DNA of 22,143 nt from a virus. The notes below the pieces were generated by a model. The model was not told where the DNA came from. It worked only from the letters and a program-made list of their open reading frames with translations, and made no database searches. Location: positions 1 through 22,143 of the IMG/VR virus record IMGVR_UViG_3300011126_000200, one strand, 5' to 3'. Every line of letters starts with the position of its first letter. Position 1 is the stretch's first letter. Positions 12,749 to 19,973 of the stretch are shown here, piece after piece. The position numbers and the translations under genes were made by a program.

Positions 12749-13417
12749 ATGAACACTATCAAAAATATACTAAGAAAGCAACAGCTTTCTAACGCAAACT
12801 TCTTGACTAAGTCTGAATTAGACGAAATATTAGCTAGGGTAGAAAAATCTAAGAATTCTACAACCTCTGCTAAAATCAACTCATCTAATAATAATGAGTT
12901 GAACAATATGACCAAATCTTTTATTCCAAATTGGGAAGGTGGAAGTGCAGCTAAAGCGCAAGAAGCACTAAAAGTTACATCAAAACCTGAAGGTGGAATT
13001 TCTGAAAATAATAAAATAGCCACCCCTAATTTATCAGAAATTCCAACTTTTAATCAAATCCGAGAAACTCAACGTGATGATTTCGGTATTCCAGCTTCTG
13101 AAGTTGGAGCTATAATTAATCGCAAAGCTAAGAGAAGTTATGATAACTCTTTATTGTCTATAGAAAATCATAGAACACTTCAAAAGGCCGATGAATACGG
13201 TATTGAATATGATATTAATAAACTCAATTTCGTTACTCTTCCTGAAAAGATAGCAGAATTTGAAGAATTAATCATAGATGCTGAAGAGGTGGGTATAAAT
13301 TGGGAAGATTTTGGTTATGATGTAATCGCTATAGTGCAAAGTATAGAAGAACGTACATCAGAGGAATTTCATCATAATCAAGATATTCGCTGGGATTATC
13401 TAGGCTCTACACTTTAA
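12749..13417 (+). CDS. Unknown 222-aa protein, first gene of the recombination operon
   Basis: The product starts MNTIKNILRKQQLSNANFL, with AAGG about 9 bases upstream of the ATG. The N-terminal 110 residues are polar and probably disordered (rich in Asn, Ser, Lys). The C-terminal half is folded-looking and acidic (DFGIPASEVGAIINRKAKRS; LPEKIAEFEELIIDAEEVGI; WEDFGYDVIAIVQSIEERT). No known motif is visible. It precedes 13436-13726 and the Bet/exonuclease pair, so a role as an early phage protein or a recombination accessory is inferred from position only. Confidence 0.7.
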   Translation: MNTIKNILRKQQLSNANFLTKSELDEILARVEKSKNSTTSAKINSSNNNELNNMTKSFIPNWEGGSAAKAQEALKVTSKPEGGISENNKIATPNLSEIPTFNQIRETQRDDFGIPASEVGAIINRKAKRSYDNSLLSIENHRTLQKADEYGIEYDINKLNFVTLPEKIAEFEELIIDAEEVGINWEDFGYDVIAIVQSIEERTSEEFHHNQDIRWDYLGSTL

Positions 13418-13435
13418 TTAATTGATAGATGTAAT

Positions 13436-13726
13436 ATGGAATATTCAGAAGGCAAAACTTTGTTTAATGCGGTATTTATTAAATGCGAGTTCGTGGGCAA
13501 AACGCCAAAAATTAAAGTACATTTTAAAGACGTTTGTAAAAAAGATCATGACGAATTTGTTTGTGATGCGCTAGTTATTACAAATCTTAGTAATAACGAC
13601 AATATAAGCGAACAAATAGTACCTTTTAGCACTGGTCAATATGTAAGCTTTAATGCTGATAATGACTTTAAAAATATAAAATTCACAGATAAAACAATTG
13701 TAGGTAATTATGGAAAGTATGAATAA
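13436..13726 (+). CDS. Small beta-rich protein upstream of Bet
   Basis: Product of 96 aa starting MEYSEGKTLFNAVFIKCEF. Most of it alternates hydrophobic and polar residues, as in a small beta barrel (KIKVHFKDV, CDALVITNL, QYVSFNADND). In phages a single-strand binding protein often sits next to Bet or RecT, so an OB-fold SSB-like role is possible, but I see no diagnostic residues. Its end overlaps the start of the Bet gene by 17 bases. Confidence 0.65.
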   Translation: MEYSEGKTLFNAVFIKCEFVGKTPKIKVHFKDVCKKDHDEFVCDALVITNLSNNDNISEQIVPFSTGQYVSFNADNDFKNIKFTDKTIVGNYGKYE

Positions 13727-14567
13727 TTTAGAAAAAAAAGAACAAGCGCAAATAGCAAAAACCCATAATGAATATGGGATTGACTCTTCTATTTGGTCGG
13801 CACTTAAAAATAGCTTATACACTGGAGCTAAAGACGCAAGTATTTTAATGGTTTTAGATTATTGCAAGGCTGGTAAATTAGACCCAATGCAAAAGCCAGT
13901 GCATATAGTGCCAATGAAAATTAAAATTCCAGGAACTAGAAATTCTGAGTGGAGGGATATTATAATGCCAGGTATTGGCTTATATCGCATACAAGCAGCA
14001 CGCAGTGGTAAATATGCCGGTGTTGTTGAGCCTGAATATGGCGAAGATGTAACAACTACCTTAGGCAAAGTAAAAATGACCTATCCCAAATGGTGTAAAG
14101 TTACGGTGAAAAAAATAATAGATGGGATAGTTGTTGAGTTTTCCGCAAAAGAATATTGGATGGAAAATGTGGCTATTAACTCTGAGTCTCAAGCACCCAA
14201 TATGATATGGTCTAAGCGACCATATGGACAACTTGCAAAATGTGCTGAAGCGCAGGCGCTGCGTAAGGCATTTCCTGAATTTGTTAGCCAGCACCCAACA
14301 GCGGAAGAAATGGAGGGGAAAAGCCTTAATATCAAAGATGATGATAAATGGCAAAAAATAAAAAAAGTAGAAGAAAGTAAAAACGAAGAAGTAGAAGTTG
14401 TAAAAGAATTAATAGACTTATGCAAAGATAACGAGATAGACGTTGGGAAATTCGCCACTTTTCATAATATCAATAGCAGTGATAAGGAAACGGTAAAAAA
14501 TGGCATTATGAATTTTTTCAAATTTAAAGAGCAGTTTTTAAATGTCGCAGATACAGTTACACAATGA
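13710..14567 (+). CDS. bet: Phage recombination protein Bet (RecT/Redbeta family annealase)
   Basis: Product of 285 aa. Redbeta-type proteins coat single-stranded DNA and anneal it to complementary strands, working with a 5'-3' exonuclease. Supporting pattern: an N-terminal helix pair, then ASILMVLDYCKAGKLDPMQK followed by PVHIVPMKI (about residues 42-72), the block DIIMPGIGLYRIQAARSGKY, and the C-terminal core PYGQLAKCAEAQALRKAFPE followed by F. These follow the order seen in the Bet/RecT family (PF03837). The tail from about residue 200 is Lys/Glu-rich. The start could be ATG 13710 or 13719. The 3' end overlaps the exonuclease gene by 26 bases, the classic partner arrangement. Confidence 0.85.
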   Translation: MESMNNLEKKEQAQIAKTHNEYGIDSSIWSALKNSLYTGAKDASILMVLDYCKAGKLDPMQKPVHIVPMKIKIPGTRNSEWRDIIMPGIGLYRIQAARSGKYAGVVEPEYGEDVTTTLGKVKMTYPKWCKVTVKKIIDGIVVEFSAKEYWMENVAINSESQAPNMIWSKRPYGQLAKCAEAQALRKAFPEFVSQHPTAEEMEGKSLNIKDDDKWQKIKKVEESKNEEVEVVKELIDLCKDNEIDVGKFATFHNINSSDKETVKNGIMNFFKFKEQFLNVADTVTQ

Positions 14568-15201
14568 TATAGAGCAAGGTAGTGAGGAATGGCTAAAGTT
14601 AAGGCTAGGTAAAATAACTGGTTCTTGTTTTTCTAAGTTACTTGGAACTAAAGCAGCGCGTGAGAAATATCTTTATAGTAGAGCTAATGAAATAGTAACA
14701 GGTTGTATAGAAAAAACGAAAGCATTTTATAGTGAAGATGTCCAGAGAGGGCATGAATACGAACCTATAGCAAGAAATGAATATAGGTTTAATAACTTCA
14801 AAGTTACCGATGTTGATGAAGTAGGGCTAGTACAATTGAACGATTACATAGCTTGTTCTCCCGACGGATTAGTGGGAGAGGACGGAATGATTGAGATTAA
14901 ATCACCAAACCCCAATAATTACTTTAGACAGGTTGTAGAGATCTCTCAGAAGGGCGTAGAGGCTATTTCAAATGAGCATAGATGGCAAATGCAGTTCAAT
15001 TTGTTCGTTTGTTCTAGAAAATGGTGTGATTACGTGCTATATAACGACGAGCATGCAACTAAAGGTAGTGGGTTGTTTATATTTAGAGTTAATTACGATA
15101 GTGAAATGCAAAAGTTAATTACCGAAACAATTGATAAATGTATACCTATGATAAAGGAGTACGTGAATCAATATAATAAAATTTTTAAACTAGGAGAATA
15201 A
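14542..15201 (+). CDS. YqaJ/lambda-Exo type recombination exonuclease
   Basis: Product of 219 aa, close to the lambda Exo length of 226. These enzymes degrade 5' strands of duplex ends to give 3' overhangs for Bet. Motifs in order: QGSEEWLKLRLGKITGSCFS (residues 12-31, with the Arg-containing start of YqaJ domains), RGHEYEPIARNEY (about 69-81), SPDGL with Asp108, EIK with Glu118 and Lys120, and HRWQMQFNLF with Gln149. Asp108, Glu118 and Lys120 correspond to the metal-binding D...ExK core of the PD-(D/E)xK fold, so the enzyme looks active. It overlaps the Bet gene and is followed by a tandem-HTH gene. Confidence 0.92.
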   Translation: MSQIQLHNDIEQGSEEWLKLRLGKITGSCFSKLLGTKAAREKYLYSRANEIVTGCIEKTKAFYSEDVQRGHEYEPIARNEYRFNNFKVTDVDEVGLVQLNDYIACSPDGLVGEDGMIEIKSPNPNNYFRQVVEISQKGVEAISNEHRWQMQFNLFVCSRKWCDYVLYNDEHATKGSGLFIFRVNYDSEMQKLITETIDKCIPMIKEYVNQYNKIFKLGE

Positions 15202-15203
15202 TA

Positions 15204-15677
15204 ATGACTAACACACGCTGTACAATAATTGATAAACAGGTGGCTAATAACGTCAAACAAATGAGATTAAAAGGAGGAATTAGTCAGAAAATACTAGGAG
15301 AAGTGGTAAAAGTTAGCGTTCAACAAATTCAAAAATATGAGAATGGTGTTAATAGAATATCAGCCTCCACATTGTTATTAATGGCTAGGTTCTTTAAAGC
15401 TCCTCTTGAAGATTTTTATCAATATACATTACCTAACGATAATATTAAGCCCATTGAATGGTGTTCGACAATAAAGAAAAGTATTGCGGATAATATAATG
15501 AAAATAAGAAAAACTTACAAAATGAATCGTCATGAACTAGCCTATAAACTTAATATACCTATAGAACAGGTTATTAATTACGAGAAAGCACATGATGAAA
15601 TACCCGGTACAATTATATATAAGCTTTCAGTTATTTTTAACAAACCAATCACTGATATTTATGCTAAAATATCATGA
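15204..15677 (+). CDS. Regulator with two XRE-type helix-turn-helix domains
   Basis: Product of 157 aa, with AGGAG before the ATG. Domain 1 is at about residues 10-70 (VKQMRLKGGISQKILGEVVK, VSVQQIQKYENGVNRISAST, LLLMARFFKAPLEDFY). Domain 2 is at about 95-155 (IMKIRKTYKMNRHELAYKLN, IPIEQVINYEKAHDEIPGTI, YKLSVIFNKPITDIY). Both are HTH_3-like; domain 1 keeps the usual S-Q-x-x-L-G pattern while domain 2 is more diverged. Single- and double-HTH proteins of this kind are frequent in Rickettsiales genomes and their phages. As the last gene of the recombination operon it could be a repressor or late-gene regulator. Its stop is directly next to the stop of the convergent gene. Confidence 0.85.
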   Translation: MTNTRCTIIDKQVANNVKQMRLKGGISQKILGEVVKVSVQQIQKYENGVNRISASTLLLMARFFKAPLEDFYQYTLPNDNIKPIEWCSTIKKSIADNIMKIRKTYKMNRHELAYKLNIPIEQVINYEKAHDEIPGTIIYKLSVIFNKPITDIYAKIS

Positions 15678-16013
15678 TTAAATTTCAGTAATGGTAATAC
15701 CATAGAGGGCTTCTACCTGTTTCTTTTTTAAGATATACATAGGAGTCCTCATACCCTTCACATCCTCAACCGTAGCGTTTCCATCTTTCCAAAAACAGAA
15801 AAAATCACTTATGTATTTCGTGTTCCCAGGTAAATGCCAGGGAGTCTGTCTTATGAAAAACAATAACTCCCCTGATTTTTTAAGCAGTCTCAGTTCTCTA
15901 AAACGTTTTGCCTCTTTTTTAGAGGCAAACTTAATTCCGTCTACCTCTGTTGGTATTGCTCTGAATTTATGTTTAATAATTATACATCCATCTCTCAGAT
16001 TTAGGTATCTCAT
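15678..16013 (-). CDS. DUF1064 family phage protein (possible endonuclease)
   Basis: Product of 111 aa. The core KHKFRAIPTEVDGIKFASKK, then EAKRFRELRLLKKSGEL, YISDFFCFWKDG and TVEDVKGMRTPMYILKKKQV match the layout of DUF1064 phage proteins. Y-x-S-D-F and x-E-D-V-K-G resemble the D...ExK-type core of small nucleases, so nuclease or Holliday-junction activity is plausible for the family. The first 14 residues before IKHKF are not typical, and they overlap the end of the upstream gene by 41 bases, so translation may start later, from a non-ATG codon. It ends the leftward virion operon. It usually sits with phage DNA-metabolism genes, so its place behind virion genes is somewhat unusual. Confidence 0.8.
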   Translation of the reverse strand: MRYLNLRDGCIIIKHKFRAIPTEVDGIKFASKKEAKRFRELRLLKKSGELLFFIRQTPWHLPGNTKYISDFFCFWKDGNATVEDVKGMRTPMYILKKKQVEALYGITITEI

Positions 16014-18216
16014 TTAGGTCAAAATATGGATGTTCCGGAATGTTAGTAGGGAATCTATTATAATCGGGAAAAATACTACCCCTAGTTTGACCAGTTAACA
16101 TTTCAGCTTCTGAGCCTAATGCACCTCTAGCAACATTATATTTATCCATCTCCTGCTGATCAAATTTGTTTACATTGGTTCGTGGATTCATGGTTTCAAA
16201 TCTTGCCTGCTCATTGTATCCCATAGGACGATCCAGCGCCTGTCTATTAATAGCTTCCAGTGCTTCTTGATTACGAGTTACCCTCGGAGCAAAATCTGCC
16301 TGCATTTTATTCCAACGATTCATTAGATCATCCGTACCCGGTTTTAATTGTTGTGATGTAACCCTTTGTGGGATGTAGGTAGGGAATCTATTATAATCTT
16401 TGAAAATATTACCTCTATGTTGGCCAAGTGCTAACTCAGCCTCTCCGCCTATTGTACCTCTAGCAACATTATATTTATCCATCTCCTGCTGATCAAGAAC
16501 ATTTCCAGCGATAAGAGTCTCATCTCTTTTTGCAAAATCTGATTGTATTCTGTTCCAACGATCCATTATAGAACTCTTCTTTGCTTCCCTTTGTCTAGCT
16601 GATTCAGCTTTGTTTTTTAAACTATCCATCATTTGACGAAGAGATGAGTTATCCTCTCTGGCAGTTGCAATTTCTTTTTCGTTTTCGCTGTAATGAGTGT
16701 CTAAATTAGATAATTCATCCAAGGATATATTTCTACTTGGCATTCCTTTATATACGTTTCCAAAAGCTCCGCGTCTAGCATCTCCTGCAATCTGACCTTT
16801 CATATGTGGCCATTGCCACGCCGCCTCGTCTTGATAGGTTTTATATAATTCTTCATTTTCTGCTTGCCGATTACCCCATTTAGTAGATCCCAGAGTATTC
16901 ATATCTTTAATAGCACTCATGACATCACCAAATTCTTTTTGTCCATGTTCTCCTTGGAGACCTAATTTGCGAAGGTCGGAAATCTGCCCTTTATGTCCTG
17001 CGGATAATTCGGATTTCATTGATTCTTGTAGTAATTTATTTCTTTCTCCAAACGTAGCTTTTGAAATCTCTCTTGCTCTGTCTTCCGCTGCTTTTCTATG
17101 TTGAGGAGAGCCATATTGATTAGCTCGTGTAAACTTACTACTAATAGATTTCAAATCTTTTTTTAATTTATTTTGTGCTTCGGATTCAAGTGATTCTATT
17201 TCTCCACGCATTCTTTGCGGGACTTTTCCCATAGCTTGCTCGCTAATGTTTTCACTCCCCATTAGCTTTTTAGTTAAATTTTTACGTTGCTCATAAAGAG
17301 TATCTTTATATTTAGGATTCATTGATTCTAAAGTGGCCTGAGAAGCCGATATCTCTGCGGGAAGATCTGCGATTAATTGTCCCTGGTATGCTAAGTTAGG
17401 TTTACCACTCCATTGACCCATTGGACTAGATAAATCTACGCCATAAGCTCTTAACGACTGAAGGGCATCTATTCCTGCTTGTGATTGTCTATCTGGATTA
17501 ACTCCTAACTCAGTCTCTCCTTGTAAAGGTCGAAGAGCCTCACGTAGCATATCCATCTTTTTAAATGGAGCATTCGCTTCTTCATTGAATTCATTTTGCG
17601 ACGCTTTATTAGCTAAATTAGTATACCCATGCTTCTGAGCGCCAAACTGATCAAGCATTCCTGTTAAAGCTCCCCTACGATCTTCTTTTTGTGATTGTAA
17701 TGATTTAAGAGCTTTTACTAGTTGTTCATTACTAGTTTTTTCCAAAGTTCCACTAGTTCTTCCTATATCTCTAAAACCCTCTGCGGCTCTGTTAGCTTCG
17801 CTTCTAATATCTCCTTGACCCTTTCCCCTAAATCTATCAATATTTGGGTTGTAAGACTCTCTAAACTGCTTTCGTAAAGCTCCTAGCATTTGAGTATCGC
17901 TAAAGCCTTGCTGCTCACCAGCTATCCTTTGAGTTTGACCTTGTATATTTTGCTCTGAAATACCCGTGCCTGGGCGATTTAAAACGCTTTCTAATTTTCG
18001 AGTATAAGGGGCTGGTTTTTCTGCAAAACCTTGTCTTAAACCTCTTGCTCTTTGAGTAAGAGTCGACATAGGAGCTGTTGTTTTGCCCTTATATGCTGGA
18101 TAATTCACGCCTGAATATCTTCTTTTATCCCTACCCAAAACTTTTACAGCTTCATCAAAAGCTTGTTGGGGAGCTAAATTCTCTACATGTCTACCTTCGT
18201 ATCTTCCCTTTGCCAT
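15973..18216 (-). CDS. Large probable virion internal/ejection protein, 747 aa
   Basis: The start is set by a strong AAGGAGG before ATG 18216. The product is hydrophilic, rich in Gln, Arg, Ala and Glu, with long helical and coiled-coil stretches (EKEIATAREDNSSLRQMMDS; EAQNKLKKDLKSISSKF) and no membrane helix or enzyme motif. The C-terminal 220 residues hold two similar repeats, each with RWN, then QQEMDKYNVARG, EAE, GQ, RG-IF and DYNRFPT. Size, composition and position after the stabilisation and Gly/Ala-rich proteins are those of podovirus internal proteins that are ejected with the DNA. A tail or scaffold protein is the alternative. Family membership cannot be settled from sequence alone. 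Confidence 0.65.
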   Translation of the reverse strand: MAKGRYEGRHVENLAPQQAFDEAVKVLGRDKRRYSGVNYPAYKGKTTAPMSTLTQRARGLRQGFAEKPAPYTRKLESVLNRPGTGISEQNIQGQTQRIAGEQQGFSDTQMLGALRKQFRESYNPNIDRFRGKGQGDIRSEANRAAEGFRDIGRTSGTLEKTSNEQLVKALKSLQSQKEDRRGALTGMLDQFGAQKHGYTNLANKASQNEFNEEANAPFKKMDMLREALRPLQGETELGVNPDRQSQAGIDALQSLRAYGVDLSSPMGQWSGKPNLAYQGQLIADLPAEISASQATLESMNPKYKDTLYEQRKNLTKKLMGSENISEQAMGKVPQRMRGEIESLESEAQNKLKKDLKSISSKFTRANQYGSPQHRKAAEDRAREISKATFGERNKLLQESMKSELSAGHKGQISDLRKLGLQGEHGQKEFGDVMSAIKDMNTLGSTKWGNRQAENEELYKTYQDEAAWQWPHMKGQIAGDARRGAFGNVYKGMPSRNISLDELSNLDTHYSENEKEIATAREDNSSLRQMMDSLKNKAESARQREAKKSSIMDRWNRIQSDFAKRDETLIAGNVLDQQEMDKYNVARGTIGGEAELALGQHRGNIFKDYNRFPTYIPQRVTSQQLKPGTDDLMNRWNKMQADFAPRVTRNQEALEAINRQALDRPMGYNEQARFETMNPRTNVNKFDQQEMDKYNVARGALGSEAEMLTGQTRGSIFPDYNRFPTNIPEHPYFDLNEIPKSERWMYNY
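16048..16496 (-). repeat. Direct repeat inside the 747-aa gene (333-base offset)
   Basis: Two copies of a block, 16048-16163 and 16381-16496, are related at a constant offset of 333 bases (111 codons). The best-kept part is a 41-base identical stretch at 16123-16163 and 16456-16496. It encodes QQEMDKYNVARG in both copies. The exact multiple of three keeps the frame open. Confidence 0.8.
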
Positions 18217-18227
18217 AATTCACCTCC

Positions 18228-19691
18228 TTATTTTAAATAACTTGCTACTGACTTTGCTTTTGGCGGCAATTTCTTAATAGAGCTACCTCTATGTTTTCTT
18301 ACATTTCTTAAAAACTTATCAAACTCTTTAGCTCCTGCGGCATTGTTACCATCTCCTACATGAGCAACAGCATCAGCAGGGATAACATATTCACCATCGG
18401 AAAGTGCAGCGTCTATTTTATCCTCTTGACCCTTAGTATCTCCTTGAATAAAACGCCCTAATCCAGGTGGATAATCAGTATCTTCAATCTCTACTTCGTA
18501 CATCACATGGGGAGAAACTGCCCCGCCTTCGTTATAATAATTTACCCATTTTCCCTGTTGTTGGCGTTCATCTGGGGTATTACTTCTGCTAAATAGGGGA
18601 GTAATATTACCTAATCGTTCCTCTGGTAAGAACTGGTTTCTAGCTATTCTTCTTTTTCTTTGAGCGTCAGAAAGCTCCTCTTCCTCGCTTGATCTCATTG
18701 CTTTTTGCAGGCGCTTATATTCCTCCCCTTGTTGTTCAGGAGTTTTTTCTTTTGGTTGGTTCATCATCTGTCCAGCAACAGAGCCTAAAGCTAAAAGATT
18801 TGCAGGTTCAGTTAGAAGTTTTTCAAGTAAACCTTTTTTAGCGGCCTCAGTTACTGCCGTTTTAGCTGCCTCAGCTGCTGCTGTTTTAGCTGCCGCAGAA
18901 GCCGCAGCAGATCCAGCTTTAGCAGCTGTTGCAGCTCCAGTTTTAGCAGCTCCTGCTGCACCCGCAGCTTCGCCTCCAAACATACCTCCCAGACCTATAG
19001 AAGGTAATACTGCATTTGCCGCTCCATAATTACTTAGGGATGCTCCAAGGCCTTTAGCTCCAAGCGCACTTGCTCCGCTACCAAGAAGACCTGCTGCTGT
19101 AGGCAGAGCTAATCCCATCATACCGCCTCTAAGCGCAGATTGCCCCATATCATTACGACCACGAGCTACAGAGCCAGCAGCACCACCGAATGCTCCTCCT
19201 AAAACACCACCAATACCAGGGAGCATTATATTACCAAGTATAGCTCCAGCAGCAGGGCCTATAACAGACTTAAACCATTTCCCAGGCCTATTAAAAATAC
19301 CGAATTGAGGCAATCCTGTTACTGGATTAATTTCACCACTACCGCCCATTTCTTTTAACATCATAGCTTCTAATGGGTTGATATGAGCTAATACAGTGTC
19401 TTCCTCACCCCCTTGTTGCCTAATATTCTCAGCTACACCTGAATAATCTAGTCCTTCTTTACCGCCTGTTTTTTTCTTTACTTTTCCACCCTTAGCATAA
19501 GTGGCCATGTTACTATTTGGAACATTAGCGTTAGGAGTAAATTGAGAAGGATCAACGGGATAAGAATTATTATTTATCATATTAGGCAATAAACCACCTT
19601 GACCATATGAATTTATAGGCATCTGAGCAGGATATTGAGCTGCATAGGGATCTACGTTTTGATAACCATTATTAAATCTTGTATTAAACAT
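18228..19691 (-). CDS. Gly/Ala-rich probable virion protein with membrane-active segment
   Basis: Product of 487 aa, with GAGG before ATG 19691. Regions in order: an Asn/Pro/Tyr-rich start; YAKGGKVKKKTGG (about residues 65-77); EDTVLAHINPLEAMMLKEMG (about 97-116); a glycine-zipper hydrophobic stretch (GPAAGAILGNIMLPGIGG, GGAFGGAAGSVARG); an Ala/Lys-rich helix (about 240-285); an acidic-basic middle; and a C-terminal DAALSDGEYVIPADAVAHVG then AAGAKEFDKFLRNVRKH. The last pattern, SDGE(Y/F)V, ADAV and the following helix, recurs in podophage internal proteins. The glycine zipper could cross or perforate the host membrane during DNA entry, which is inference. It lies between the small gene 19713-19973 and the 747-aa gene. 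Confidence 0.65.
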   Translation of the reverse strand: MFNTRFNNGYQNVDPYAAQYPAQMPINSYGQGGLLPNMINNNSYPVDPSQFTPNANVPNSNMATYAKGGKVKKKTGGKEGLDYSGVAENIRQQGGEEDTVLAHINPLEAMMLKEMGGSGEINPVTGLPQFGIFNRPGKWFKSVIGPAAGAILGNIMLPGIGGVLGGAFGGAAGSVARGRNDMGQSALRGGMMGLALPTAAGLLGSGASALGAKGLGASLSNYGAANAVLPSIGLGGMFGGEAAGAAGAAKTGAATAAKAGSAAASAAAKTAAAEAAKTAVTEAAKKGLLEKLLTEPANLLALGSVAGQMMNQPKEKTPEQQGEEYKRLQKAMRSSEEEELSDAQRKRRIARNQFLPEERLGNITPLFSRSNTPDERQQQGKWVNYYNEGGAVSPHVMYEVEIEDTDYPPGLGRFIQGDTKGQEDKIDAALSDGEYVIPADAVAHVGDGNNAAGAKEFDKFLRNVRKHRGSSIKKLPPKAKSVASYLK

Positions 19692-19712
19692 TCTAACCTC
19701 TTTTTGTATTTA

Positions 19713-19973
19713 TTATTCGTTATTCATTATCAAATAGACGGTTTTCGCCCATTCTTGCCAATCTTTGAAGGATTCCTTTTTAACCCCTTTCTCAATAGAA
19801 AATGGAGAAGGAACGGATTTACGTGCAAAAACACCTGTTCCAACTAAGGATGCACCCCACTCTTTCCATTTAGTATCATCTTCTAAAATAGGAATATAAG
19901 TATCTGGATAATCAATTGCTAAAGCTCCGCTCCAATTATTCAAAGATATGTATTCTGGCCAAACTACTTGCAT
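19713..19973 (-). CDS. Small conserved-type podophage structural or accessory protein
   Basis: Product of 86 aa starting MQVVWPEYISLNNWSGALAI. It is rich in Trp (six) and Pro, with a middle FARKSVPSPFSIEKGVKKES followed by FKDWQEWAKTVYLIMN. Proteins of about this size with a P-x-P-x-x-F and a F-x-x-W-x-x-W-A pattern occur next to the stabilisation protein gene in podophages. Its ATG shares a base with the upstream stop (TAATG), so the two are coupled. Specific role unknown. Confidence 0.6.
   Translation of the reverse strand: MQVVWPEYISLNNWSGALAIDYPDTYIPILEDDTKWKEWGASLVGTGVFARKSVPSPFSIEKGVKKESFKDWQEWAKTVYLIMNNE

Noticed and set aside
12703-13023. Minus-strand frame of 106 codons with hydrophobic ends, considered because a leftward terminator lies just beyond it
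   Set aside because: It is antisense to 12749-13417, has no clear ribosome site, and the product reads as a complement of coding DNA. The terminator remains unexplained but does not rescue it.
13571-14458. Several minus-strand frames opposite the Bet gene
   Set aside because: They are antisense shadows; the plus strand encodes a recognisable Bet protein.
18830-18990. GC-richer stretch with repeated GCTGC-like units, considered as a DNA-level repeat or foreign insert
   Set aside because: It is explained by the Ala-rich helix of the 18228-19691 product; the frame is open and codons vary.
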